From NCBI RefSeq assembly GCF_020148105.1, contig NZ_JAHLZE010000031.1, positions 1-34,855 of the forward strand: a DNA stretch of 34,855 nucleotides, given 5' to 3'. Source of the stretch: Methanobrevibacter sp. TMH8. GTDB taxonomy: Archaea > Methanobacteriota > Methanobacteria > Methanobacteriales > Methanobacteriaceae. Positions 10,711 through 19,228 of the stretch are shown piece after piece (position 1 is the first letter of the stretch; each line of letters opens with the position of its first letter). A model generated the notes under the pieces. That model had not been told where the DNA came from. It did no database searches and worked only from the letters and a program-made list of their open reading frames with translations. A program made the position numbers and the translations under genes.

Positions 10711-11265
10711 ATGAGTGAAAATACTTTTGCAAATCCATCGCCATTAGGGCTTTTTGGATTTGGAATTACGACGATATTACTTAGTTTACATAATGCAGGA
10801 ATAATTGAATTATCCACAGTTATCTTAGCTGTTACCGTATGTTTAGGCGGTATAGCTCAGACAATAGCTGGGATTTTTGAGATGAAGTTTAATAACACAT
10901 TTGGTGGAACCGCATTTATTTCATTTGGATTTTTTTGGATTTCATTAGCTATGATTTGGATACTTCCAGGAATTGGACAGATTCAACCTGCTGATCCGAT
11001 TTCAATGGCTTTTTATTTGTTAATATTTGGATGTTTTACAAGTTTCATGTTTATAAGTTCTTTAAAACATATAAAAATTCTTCAAGTATTATTTGGAGTA
11101 GTAAGTATTCTATTCTTCTTACTCGCCGCAGCTGACTTTACAGGCATAGGCATATTAGGAATAATCGCTGGATATTTAGGAATATTCTTAGGGGCTGCAG
11201 CTATTTATGCTTGTATTGGTCAAATAATCAATAATGATTGGGAAAAAGATATTTTCAAGTTATAA
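10711..11265 (+). CDS. satP: Acetate/succinate transporter, GPR1/FUN34/YaaH (SatP) family
   Basis: The 184-aa protein has six predicted membrane helices and the family signature NPSPLGL at residues 8-14, plus CLGGIAQTIAGIFEMKFNN and FGGTAFISFGFFW. Family members move acetate, and often succinate or ammonium, with protons. In a Methanobrevibacter-like cell acetate would serve as a carbon source for biosynthesis, an inference. The ORF stays open back to 10618, but AAAGGAGAT ends about 8 nt before the ATG at 10711 and NPxPLGL normally lies near the N-terminus, so the shorter form is chosen. TATA-like TTTTATATAT about 70-80 bp upstream could be its promoter. It is monocistronic. Confidence 0.9.
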   Translation: MSENTFANPSPLGLFGFGITTILLSLHNAGIIELSTVILAVTVCLGGIAQTIAGIFEMKFNNTFGGTAFISFGFFWISLAMIWILPGIGQIQPADPISMAFYLLIFGCFTSFMFISSLKHIKILQVLFGVVSILFFLLAAADFTGIGILGIIAGYLGIFLGAAAIYACIGQIINNDWEKDIFKL

Positions 11266-11292
11266 TTAATTATAACTTACTATAATTTTTTA
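11257..11292 (+). terminator. 22-bp perfect palindrome over the satP stop, then a T-run
   Basis: AAGTTATAATT at 11257-11267 is followed at once by its exact reverse complement (11268-11278). The TAA stop (11263-11265) is inside it, and TATAATTTTTTATATTTT follows. The form is a terminator-like hairpin or a protein-binding palindrome. Confidence 0.45.
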
Positions 11293-11781
11293 TATTTTAT
11301 TATAATTTATATAAATTTATTATAATTATTTAAATAATTTAATAATTTAATAATTTTTAAATTAATTACTTAATTTTCTATTTTTTAACTTTTTTACATT
11401 TTTATTTACTTTTTATTTATTAATTTTTTAATTCCCTAATTCCCTAATTCTCTAATTCCTAATTCCTTAATTCCTTAATTCCTTAATTCCTTAATTCCTT
11501 AATTCTTTATTAAATTCATTTTCTTTTAATATAATAATTATTCTATAATATTATCATTTTTTTATTTTGTATACTTTATTTATTTGATTTTTATTTTTTG
11601 AATAATAAAAATAAAAAATATAATCTAAATATCAATAAAAAATAATAAGAACAATGAAAACAATAATAATCTATTATTAATAAATATATAGATATAAAAT
11701 ATTTATAAATCACTAATTCAAATACTAGATTGAATTTAATTTAAATAAATTTTTTAATAAATCCTATTATGAGGGAATTTT
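11266..11781. other. Spacer between satP and the MFS gene
   Basis: The 516-bp AT-rich spacer holds the palindrome above and the octamer repeat at 11430-11508. No ORF is credible. The MFS promoter should be in the last 100-200 bp but is not distinct. Confidence 0.5.
11430..11508. repeat. Octamer microsatellite, 10 units
   Basis: Ten consecutive AATTCC(C/T)T-type units, one shortened to 7 nt. The last five full AATTCCTT units (11461-11500) are perfect and are flanked by variant units. An 8-bp period such as this is prone to slippage. Confidence 0.9.
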
Positions 11782-13347
11782 ATGAATATTACCAAAAGAG
11801 AAGGAACAAACAAATGGGGTCCAGCTATAGTATCATGTATGGCTATTTTTATAATAGTTTTAGATATGTCTGCAATGAATGTAGCTATTACTGAATTAGT
11901 AGTGGATTTAAACACTCAAATAACTACTATACAAGCGATAATAGCTTTATATTCATTAGTAATAGCATCATTTATGTTGATTGGAAGTAAGATGCAAGAT
12001 ATAATAGGTCGTAAAAAATCATTTTTAGTTGGAACTATTATATATGGAATAGGAACCTTAGTAGCATCAATAAGTTTTAATGCATGGATATTGCTTTTAG
12101 GTTGGGCAATTCTTGAAGGTATTGGTGCAGCATTAATGTTACCAGCAACTACAACAATTGTTGGAACTAGCTATAAAGGAAAAGATAAAATCACTGCTTT
12201 TGGAATATGGGGAGGCATAGCTGCTATGGGATCGGCTGTTGGTCCCATATTTGGAGGTTTTTTTACTAGCTATATTTCTTGGAGAATGATATTTGGAAGT
12301 GAATTTTTAATCGTTCTCTTAATACTTTTCTTCAGTTATTACATTAAAAGCTCTAAACCAAGTATCAAATGGAGAGAATTTGATTATATAGGTAGTGTTT
12401 TATCAGTAATTTCCCTTATAATTATTGTTTTAGGATTACTTTTAATCAATGATCCAAGCAGATGGGGATTTGTTCCAATATTACTAATTATCGGTATATC
12501 TTTGCTTGTTATTTTCTTTTTATGGGAAAGAAAATTAATCAAAGAAAATAAAAAACCCTTATCAGATATTACATTACTTAAAAATAAGATCTTTTCGATT
12601 GGAATAGTTGACTCTATTTTCCAACAAATACCTCTTGCAGGATTTTTATTTATAATGCCAGTTTTTTTACAGCAAGTATTACACTTAAATGCATTTTTAA
12701 CAGGAGTAGTTTTACTTCCTTCATCAATTGCTATAATGGTTTTATCATTATTAGGAGCTAAAATATCAGAATATATTCATCCAAAATATATGATAATCAT
12801 AGGATTTATTATTTCAGCTATTGGAACATGGCTACTTAGTGGACAATTTAGTTCAACTATGAACCCCTGGAGTATTATTCCCTCTACATTAGTCTTTGGT
12901 ACAGGAGTAGGAATGATTCTTTCACAATTAACTAATTATGTAATGTTTTCTGTAGATGATAGTAAAAGTGCAGATGCTGCAGGTTTACTCAATACATTTA
13001 GAAATTTAGGTTATTCTATAGGAACTAGTATTATTGGAGTTTTACTCATTGTAGGAATTATTGGAGGACTTACTGTTTCTATTGAAGATAATGGCCTTGG
13101 AACAAATTTAACAAAAACAGAAATACATAGTGAGTTATTTACCTACTTTGAAAAGATGCAGACTAATACTCCACTAAAAATTCCTGATGAATTTAAAAAA
13201 GAAGCATCAAATATTATAAATAATACCATTGCAGTATCTATGAAGATAATTTTTGATATTTTGTCGATTCTTTTCTTAATTGGTGCAGGTATTAGTTGTT
13301 TACTACCTAAAAAGAAAATTGGAGATAATTCAATTCCAATCGCTTAA
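11782..13347 (+). CDS. MFS transporter, DHA2 (14-TM, EmrB/QacA-like) family
   Basis: The 521-aa protein has about 14 membrane helices. Motif A appears as GSKMQDIIGRKKSF in the first cytoplasmic loop. The antiporter-type motif C appears as AMGSAVGPIFGGFF, followed by ISWRMIF as in drug/proton antiporters of the DHA2 family. An acidic residue in the first helix (IVLDMSAMNVAI) matches family practice. The likely role is proton-coupled export of small hydrophobic or cationic compounds; the substrate is unknown. SD GAGGGA lies 5 nt before the ATG. It is a single gene with no adjacent regulator (TetR/MarR type), unlike many bacterial homologues. Confidence 0.92.
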   Translation: MNITKREGTNKWGPAIVSCMAIFIIVLDMSAMNVAITELVVDLNTQITTIQAIIALYSLVIASFMLIGSKMQDIIGRKKSFLVGTIIYGIGTLVASISFNAWILLLGWAILEGIGAALMLPATTTIVGTSYKGKDKITAFGIWGGIAAMGSAVGPIFGGFFTSYISWRMIFGSEFLIVLLILFFSYYIKSSKPSIKWREFDYIGSVLSVISLIIIVLGLLLINDPSRWGFVPILLIIGISLLVIFFLWERKLIKENKKPLSDITLLKNKIFSIGIVDSIFQQIPLAGFLFIMPVFLQQVLHLNAFLTGVVLLPSSIAIMVLSLLGAKISEYIHPKYMIIIGFIISAIGTWLLSGQFSSTMNPWSIIPSTLVFGTGVGMILSQLTNYVMFSVDDSKSADAAGLLNTFRNLGYSIGTSIIGVLLIVGIIGGLTVSIEDNGLGTNLTKTEIHSELFTYFEKMQTNTPLKIPDEFKKEASNIINNTIAVSMKIIFDILSILFLIGAGISCLLPKKKIGDNSIPIA

Positions 13348-13661
13348 TCTTGAAATAACAATGAAAATTATAATTATATAATTTATAACTATATAATTGA
13401 GATTATTATAATTAATATAACCAAAATAACCAACATAACCAATATGATCAATATATAATCATTTAATAAATATTAATCAAATATATAAGAAGTTAATTAA
13501 TAATAATCAACATTATTTTATATTATATATATTCTTGATTATTTTAATATATAACAAAATTTCCTTTAACCTAAACAAAATTAGACAAATTAAGCTATAT
13601 ACTTTTCTATATAATAATTAATAATTATTAATCTAATGAAAAAAATAATCTAATGAGAAAT
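13348..13661. other. Convergent spacer
   Basis: 314 bp between the converging MFS and exonuclease III genes. It contains ATAACCA-type short repeats near 13415-13445 and otherwise simple AT sequence. Confidence 0.5.
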
Positions 13662-14435
13662 TCAAATCTTTATCTTCAAACCAATTGGACAGTGATCTGA
13701 GCCCATTACATCAGATAAAATATAGCTATCCATTACATTATCCTTAAATTCATCATTTACAAAGAAATAATCCAGTCTCCAACCAACATTCCTATCTCTT
13801 GCTCTTGTACGATAGCTCCACCAAGTATACTGTTCGCTCTCTTGGTTGAACATTCTAAATGTATCTACATACCCATTAGCTAAAAATTTGTCTATCCATT
13901 CTCGCTCAATTGGCATGAACCCTGAAATTTTCTCGTTTTCTTTTGGTCTAGCTATATCTATTGGTTTATGAGCTGTATTTAAATCACCACATATTACTAG
14001 ATTGTTTCCTTCATCCCTTAGATTATTTGTGTAGTCAAGAAATGCATCATAGAAATCAAGTTTGTATTGTAGACGATCTACCCCCATACCACCATTAGGC
14101 CAATAAAGATTCAGTAATATGAAATCATCAAAGTCTAGTCTTAAAAATCTGCCTTCATGATCAAATTTATCAACACCCATCCTTGTATGAAATTCATTAG
14201 CTTTAAAAGTTGAATAAGTAACTACTCCACTATAACCTTTTCTTTCAGCTGGATTAAAATAGCTATGATATCCTTCAATGTGTTTTAATTTTCTAGGAAA
14301 TTGTTCAACTTGGGCTTTAATTTCTTGAAGACATAAAATATCTGGTTTAGCTGATGAAAACCAATCAGAAAATCCTTTTCTGTCCACTGCTCGAATTCCA
14401 TTTACATTCCAAGAAATAAGGTTAATTTCTCCAAT
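13662..14435 (-). CDS. xth: Exonuclease III-family nuclease (Mth212-like), apparent ATT start
   Basis: This AP endonuclease/exonuclease III homologue acts in base excision repair. Visible motifs are [12 protein letters not shown] at the N-terminus, [11 protein letters not shown] (metal-binding Glu), [25 protein letters not shown] (catalytic Asp/Asn), TWWSYR and the C-terminal GSDHCPIGL (catalytic His). The only canonical in-frame start is a GTG at 14387, inside the conserved first strand, and it would delete [11 protein letters not shown]. The frame is open further upstream, and an ATT at 14433-14435 lies 5 nt after GGAGGAG (14441-14447). Starting there gives 257 aa, the length I recall for M. 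thermautotrophicus Mth212, a DNA-uridine endonuclease. A 1-nt indel in the T5 run joining an upstream ATG is the alternative. Confidence 0.85.
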   Translation of the reverse strand: MGEINLISWNVNGIRAVDRKGFSDWFSSAKPDILCLQEIKAQVEQFPRKLKHIEGYHSYFNPAERKGYSGVVTYSTFKANEFHTRMGVDKFDHEGRFLRLDFDDFILLNLYWPNGGMGVDRLQYKLDFYDAFLDYTNNLRDEGNNLVICGDLNTAHKPIDIARPKENEKISGFMPIEREWIDKFLANGYVDTFRMFNQESEQYTWWSYRTRARDRNVGWRLDYFFVNDEFKDNVMDSYILSDVMGSDHCPIGLKIKI

Positions 14436-14440
14436 AAAAA

Positions 14441-14447
14441 CTCCTCC
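14441..14447 (-). promoter_or_regulatory. Ribosome binding site that decides the ATT start of xth
   Basis: GGAGGAG on the minus strand is followed by TTTTT and then ATT. An ATG overlapping this SD (at 14449) is in another frame and stops after 15 codons. Confidence 0.6.
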
Positions 14448-14916
14448 ATGGGTTTTATGATTTAATTATAGTGTTAATGATACTAATTTGATTATGGTAA
14501 TTTTATATCATTTTCATTATAATTATTTATAATTTTTATAAAATATAATTATATTATTATATTATTATTTAATTTATATTAAATTTAGTTATAGATAATA
14601 TATTCAAATCTAATTAAATATTATTATAATATAAAAATCCTAGAAAAATAAAGAAATAATAAAAATAAATCTAAAAAATAAATAAATAAATAAATGAAAA
14701 TAAAAAGATTGAATAATATATGAACTAATATATAAAGTATTAAATTATAAATTTATTCAATGATAAAGTATCATGATAGAGTAAAATAAGAAATATTATA
14801 ATTAAAGAGTATATAATAATAAAAAATAGTTAATAATTGTTTTTGTTACTGTTAATCATATTATATTTGATTTAATGGATTGTTTATGTGATTATTAACT
14901 ATAAAATATAAATATT
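14448..14916. other. Spacer between the adhesin end and xth
   Basis: About 470 bp, AT-rich, with an AAAT tetranucleotide run at about 14678-14697. It should hold the xth promoter. On the adhesin side an ATAAAATA/TATTTTAT hairpin (14901-14920) covers the adhesin stop codon. No ORF is credible. Confidence 0.5.
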
Positions 14917-17900
14917 TTATTCTTTTTTTCTATATCCTAAAAGACTAATACTAGCAAGTAAAAGTAATAAAACTAATATCGGCATACCTGTTGATTTCAT
15001 ACCTGCATTTCCACTATTATTTCTTGGATCAGGAGTTGGAGTTGGATTAGGATTAGGAGTTGGATTAGGAATATACATATCATTAGACCCATAATATTTA
15101 GAATCACTAGCGAAAATTGCATTAATTCTATATTTATATGCATCTTTGTAGTATATAACTAATTGACCATTAGTATCTGTAATACCTCTACCAATAACTT
15201 TTCCACCTATTTTTAAAACAACTTGTTTATCTTTCAGTAGATTACCATATTCATCTACAAGAATTACAGTAATTTTATCACCATCAACAATTATTTTAGT
15301 TGAAGTTTTTATCTTAGAAACATTAGTCATGTTATTTGCAGTTGATCCATAGTGTGTGTTGTTTCCAGTAAATTCAGCAACAATATTAAGTATACCTGAT
15401 TTATTAGCAGTATAATTAAGTCTTGCAATACCATTACTATCGGTTATAGCAGATCCTATTTTCTTACCATTAATATAAAAATTAATAGTTTTCCCAACAA
15501 TAGGGTTACCATATTCATCAATTAATTTACTTTCAATAGGAACATTATCTCCAACCTTAACATTTTCTGGTGCACTAACAGTAATATTAGTAAGTATCTT
15601 AGAAACATTGAAACTTGTAATATTAGTAAAATTATTATAAGTATCGTTTCCTCCCCAAGTTACTTTAACAGGAACATTACCGCCAATAGTTGGTATGAAA
15701 GATATACTCCAATCTCCAACATTATTAGTAGTTACATTGAATGTTTGATTACCTATTGTAATAGTAATTTCAGTATTATTTAATGAAATACCATTTTCAT
15801 CGGTTAATTTACCTGATATAGTTATGTTTTGACCAACTTTAGGGTTATTCGGTGTAATAATTGTAGAATTAACATTGAGTTTATTGATTATTAATTGACC
15901 ATTTAGAATATTAATAAGATAAGAACCAATACCCTCATAAGTACCATTTAGAGTAACAGTACCTATAGGAGCAGTGACAGTATAATTAATATTAGCAAGT
16001 CCTTCAATACTAGTTGCAGTGCCAATTAAAGTTTCATTAATATAAAAACTTATATTTTGGCCAGTAACAGTATTGCCCATATCATCAACTAAATTAGCAA
16101 ACAGCACAATATTTTGACCTTTCTTAACAATAATAGTAGAATTATTAATATAAGTCAAATTCAAAACACCAATATCGCCAAGATTATAAATCATTTGACC
16201 TAAATTAGCACTATTGTCAGTCATAGTATTATTTGAAACACTCATATTACCAGTATTCATAATAGCTCCACCATAATTAGTAGCTTGGTTATTAATAAAC
16301 TTAGAACTAAATACATTCATAGAAGTACCATTATTCCAAATAGCTCCACCAGAACTTCCATTATTATTAGTGAAATTAGAAGACATTACAGTAAAATTGG
16401 CAAAATTATTCCAAATAGCCCCACCATCACCTGTTGCTTTATTATTGATAAAGCTAGAATCTATTGCAAAACTATTATTACCAATATCATAGATAGCTCC
16501 ACCATTAGTTGCGTTATTTTTATCAAAAATAGAACTAGAAACATTCATATTAGTAGCATTATTCCAAATAGCCCCACCATCATCTATTGCATTGTTGTTA
16601 GTGAAATTAGAACTGGATATAGTCATATTAGTGCCACCACCATTATAAATAGCACTACCATTAACTGCATTATTGTTTTCGAATTTAGAACTTTCTACAA
16701 TTACATTAATCACCCCATTTGTGAAAATAGCTCCACCATTAATAGTTGCATTGTTACCAGTGAAATTAGAACTAGAAATACGGAAATTAGAACCTGTATT
16801 TGCGATAGCTCCACCATTAGTAGTTGCATTGTTACCAGTGAAATTAGAACCAGAAACAAACATACCATCACCACCATTATAGATAGCACCACCAATACTA
16901 TTTGCATTATTGTTAGTGAATTCAGAATCAAAGATATTCAAATTAGAAGCAATACTCCAAATAGCACCACCACTAAGACTAGCATTATTATTAATGAATT
17001 TAGAACTATTTACAATAAAATTGGAACCAACATTAAAGATAACCCCACCATCACCAGCTTTGTTACTAATGAAAGTAGAATTATTGAGATTTACATTAGC
17101 ACCATTATTCAAAATAGCACCACCCCTGTTAGGAGCCTCATTGTTAGTGAAATCAGAACTAGAAATTTGTAAATTATTACCAAACACATCATTAACAATA
17201 GCAGCACCATTTCCTGTGTTAGCAGAAAAATTAGAAGTTGATATCTTCATATTAGTAGCATTATTCAAAATAGCACCACCCTCATTTGCATGATTACTAT
17301 TGAAATTAGAACTAGAAATATTCAAATCAATACCATCATTGAAGATAGCAGCACCAGCAATCCCACCATTATTATTAGTGAAATTAGAACCATATATAAA
17401 ACCATTACTACCATTATTATAGATAGCACCACCATTATTAGCAGAATTAGTAGTAAAATTAGATTCATAAACATTCAGATTAGAACCATTATTGTAAATG
17501 GCACCACCATAACCAGAAGCTTTGTTATCAACAAATGTACAGTTTATAAATGTCATTATAGTTCCCAAATATTGATTATAGATAGCTCCCCCATTAGTTG
17601 GAGAATTTCCATCCATAAATGTTATATTTATAAAAGTCACATTAATATTGTCAGCTATTGCAAATATTTGACTAATATTTTGTGCATCTATAATTACATT
17701 TTGACTTGGTCCATTTCCCCTGATTGTAACGTTTTTATTTATTGTTATATTGAAATCTTGGTTTGTTTTGTTATATATTCCAGGTTCCAAATTAATTGTA
17801 TCTCCATCATTAACACTTGAATTAGATATAGCTCCCGCTATACCTCCTGGAGTATTACTATCAATCGTTGTATTTGCTGCAAAAGCCATAGGCAAAGAAA

Positions 17901-17973
17901 CAATGAATAATATACTTATAGGTATTAAAAATACAAAAATTAACTTTTTTTCATATTTTTTACCTAGCCTCAT
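14917..17973 (-). CDS. Adhesin-like surface protein: beta-helix repeats, Ig-like domains, C-terminal anchor
   Basis: The 1018-aa protein starts with a signal peptide (residues 1-32, KK then a hydrophobic core, AFA|AN). Residues about 125-595 hold some 18 repeats of 22-27 aa built as SSNFTNNNAxxGGAIxNxG, the right-handed parallel beta-helix type of adhesin-like proteins. Four Ig-like domains (Big_3-type, with DEYGNPIVGKTINFYINGK patterns) fill about 600-955. A Pro/Thr linker (about 965-980) leads to MKSTGMP (992-998), a short hydrophobic helix and YRKKE, a likely cell-surface anchor. The extracellular part is dense in N-x-S/T sequons. SD GGAGGTGA lies 7 nt before the ATG. A 15-aa ORF and a hairpin precede it. 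Function in adhesion is inferred from family. Confidence 0.93.
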   Translation of the reverse strand: MRLGKKYEKKLIFVFLIPISILFIVSLPMAFAANTTIDSNTPGGIAGAISNSSVNDGDTINLEPGIYNKTNQDFNITINKNVTIRGNGPSQNVIIDAQNISQIFAIADNINVTFINITFMDGNSPTNGGAIYNQYLGTIMTFINCTFVDNKASGYGGAIYNNGSNLNVYESNFTTNSANNGGAIYNNGSNGFIYGSNFTNNNGGIAGAAIFNDGIDLNISSSNFNSNHANEGGAILNNATNMKISTSNFSANTGNGAAIVNDVFGNNLQISSSDFTNNEAPNRGGAILNNGANVNLNNSTFISNKAGDGGVIFNVGSNFIVNSSKFINNNASLSGGAIWSIASNLNIFDSEFTNNNANSIGGAIYNGGDGMFVSGSNFTGNNATTNGGAIANTGSNFRISSSNFTGNNATINGGAIFTNGVINVIVESSKFENNNAVNGSAIYNGGGTNMTISSSNFTNNNAIDDGGAIWNNATNMNVSSSIFDKNNATNGGAIYDIGNNSFAIDSSFINNKATGDGGAIWNNFANFTVMSSNFTNNNGSSGGAIWNNGTSMNVFSSKFINNQATNYGGAIMNTGNMSVSNNTMTDNSANLGQMIYNLGDIGVLNLTYINNSTIIVKKGQNIVLFANLVDDMGNTVTGQNISFYINETLIGTATSIEGLANINYTVTAPIGTVTLNGTYEGIGSYLINILNGQLIINKLNVNSTIITPNNPKVGQNITISGKLTDENGISLNNTEITITIGNQTFNVTTNNVGDWSISFIPTIGGNVPVKVTWGGNDTYNNFTNITSFNVSKILTNITVSAPENVKVGDNVPIESKLIDEYGNPIVGKTINFYINGKKIGSAITDSNGIARLNYTANKSGILNIVAEFTGNNTHYGSTANNMTNVSKIKTSTKIIVDGDKITVILVDEYGNLLKDKQVVLKIGGKVIGRGITDTNGQLVIYYKDAYKYRINAIFASDSKYYGSNDMYIPNPTPNPNPTPTPDPRNNSGNAGMKSTGMPILVLLLLLASISLLGYRKKE
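14995..17600 (-). repeat. Coding repeat array of the adhesin (beta-helix and Ig-like units)
   Basis: At DNA level, units of about 66-81 bp recur from 17600 to 16200, each with a GGTGGAGC(T/A)AT-type GGAI core on the coding strand, followed by the longer Ig-like units. The skewed Asn/Gly/Ala composition keeps other frames open, which explains several long antisense ORFs that are not genes. Confidence 0.8.
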
Positions 17974-17997
17974 ATTTTTTTCACCTCCAAAAATTTT

Positions 17998-18045
17998 TCA
18001 TTGGGGGAGAAAAAGTTCTCCATTAATATAACAGAAAAATATCAT
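17998..18045 (-). CDS. Possible 15-aa leader ORF before the adhesin
   Basis: ATG at 18045 is preceded by a G5 SD (18056-18052) with a 6-nt spacer and encodes MIFFCYINGELFLPQ, then TGA. It ends 9 nt before the adhesin's own SD. A perfect 6-bp hairpin (18006-18021) lies inside it. It could be a regulatory leader peptide. A chance ORF is possible in such a short span. Confidence 0.4.
   Translation of the reverse strand: MIFFCYINGELFLPQ
18006..18021 (-). promoter_or_regulatory. Hairpin in the adhesin 5' leader
   Basis: GGAGAA-AAAG-TTCTCC on the plus strand is a perfect 6-bp stem with a 4-nt loop, 33 bp upstream of the adhesin start and unusually GC-rich here. Translation of the 15-aa ORF would melt it. 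Confidence 0.45.
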
Positions 18046-18429
18046 ATTTTACCCCCATCGATTATCCTATGATATTATTCCACAAGACAATCATAATATA
18101 TAATATTAATTTTCATCATATTAATAACTTGTTATGAATATTAATTAGTGATTTAATAAATTAATGTTTTAATATTATAATCCCGTGGTACTATTAAAAT
18201 AAAACTAAAAGAAAAAACAAATCATATTTAAATATTCCCAGATTACAAACCAAAAACCCATAAATAAAGAAAATAAGCAAATTTAAAAAAAGTAATTATT
18301 TAAATTTTAAATAACACAATGTAAACAATTGTTTATATAAATTTTTTATATAAATAATATTAAAAAGAGAATATCAAAAAGAAAAAGATCTAAAAATATC
18401 TATAAAAATTAAAATAATAGAAAAAGAAA
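18046..18429. other. Adhesin upstream region
   Basis: About 380 bp between the rps17e terminator and the leader ORF. It is AT-rich, with scattered GC patches (near 18051-18060 and 18180-18190). The adhesin promoter should be here; no distinct ORF or RNA gene was seen. Confidence 0.5.
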
Positions 18430-18446
18430 GTAAGTTAATAACTTAC
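18415..18446 (-). terminator. Hairpin plus U-tract at the end of rps17e
   Basis: GTAAGT (18430-18435) and ACTTAC (18441-18446) form a perfect 6-bp stem with a 5-nt loop. The stop codon (18443-18445) is in the stem. CTTTCTTTTTCTATTATTTT follows on the minus strand. Confidence 0.6.
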
Positions 18447-18640
18447 ATTTCAGCTTGTTGTTGTCTAACTAATCTAGTAATATAGCCAGCAATTTTATTT
18501 CTTAAGTGTTTAGTACTTACAGTAGACTTTTCAGCTACTAATTTTTTGTTTTGATCGAAATCTGTAGTAAAAACACCTTGATGAATTTCAATAAGTTCTT
18601 TTGAAATTCTTTTTACAAATGAAGTTCTAATATTTCCCAT
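18443..18640 (-). CDS. rps17e: Small ribosomal subunit protein S17e
   Basis: The 65-aa protein is the archaeal S17e protein of the 30S subunit. [18 protein letters not shown] and the [27 protein letters not shown] segment are characteristic, and the length is typical of archaea (eukaryotic forms are longer). SD AGGAGG lies 7-8 nt before the ATG. It sits 250 bp downstream of the chorismate mutase gene on the same strand. From memory Methanothermobacter has the same three-gene order (shikimate kinase, chorismate mutase, S17e). It ends with a stop-overlapping terminator hairpin. Confidence 0.97.
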   Translation of the reverse strand: MGNIRTSFVKRISKELIEIHQGVFTTDFDQNKKLVAEKSTVSTKHLRNKIAGYITRLVRQQQAEM

Positions 18641-18889
18641 TAAATTTCCTCCTATATTTTTAATTTTTTAATTTCTCAATATCTTAATATTTAACTAATT
18701 TATTAATTTAATAACTATTTATAGTCATTATTTAATTATTTAAGATTTAAATATTTATTTAATTAAAATTATTTATATAATATAAATTAATTAAAATTAT
18801 ATTTATAATTTATAATATTATAATTAATAATATAATTATAATGATATATTTTATAATATATTGTATATTTTTTAATTATCTTACAAAAT

Positions 18890-19228
18890 TCAATTATCAA
18901 TGATAATTTCTTCTTGTTCTTTTTTACTTAAATTTATCAAAATATCCATAATCTGAAAGACAGAATTTTTAGTATTTTGAGTTAAATTTTTATCATTAGC
19001 TAATTTCTCTAACTTTTCATAGATAAGTTTTTCTCTACTTTCATCAAAAATATCCATGTCTAAAGCTAATTTAGATAATACAATATCTTTAGCTAATGAA
19101 GTTCTTCTTTGAATCAAATCAATTATTTCACTATCAATTTGATCAATTTCTTTTCTTGAACTATGAAGAATTTTTTCTGGATCTTTCAGAGTAATCGAAT
19201 CTTGTTTATTAAATGACTTTTGTTCCAA
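18890..19228 (-). CDS. Chorismate mutase, AroQ type
   Basis: This short all-helical enzyme converts chorismate to prephenate for Phe and Tyr synthesis. SSRKEIDQIDSEIIDLIQRRTSLAKDIVLSK carries the AroQ pattern (first Arg, then ID..I..L...R, then the active-site Lys), and the tail helices follow. An ATG start at 19312 would overlap the shikimate kinase gene by 104 nt and add a hydrophobic tail that is simply out-of-frame aroK. The chosen TTG at 19228 follows GAGG by 9 nt, gives 112 aa and overlaps aroK by 20 nt, suggesting translational coupling. Another in-frame TTG lies four codons upstream. The product call is firm and the start is not. Confidence 0.85.
   Translation of the reverse strand: MEQKSFNKQDSITLKDPEKILHSSRKEIDQIDSEIIDLIQRRTSLAKDIVLSKLALDMDIFDESREKLIYEKLEKLANDKNLTQNTKNSVFQIMDILINLSKKEQEEIIIDN

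Noticed and set aside
16285-17820. Several long plus-strand ORFs (up to 295 aa) across the adhesin gene
   Set aside because: They are antisense to the beta-helix repeats. Their Ile/Ser/Thr-rich repetitive products mirror the GGAI/NN codons, and they have no SD or family signature.
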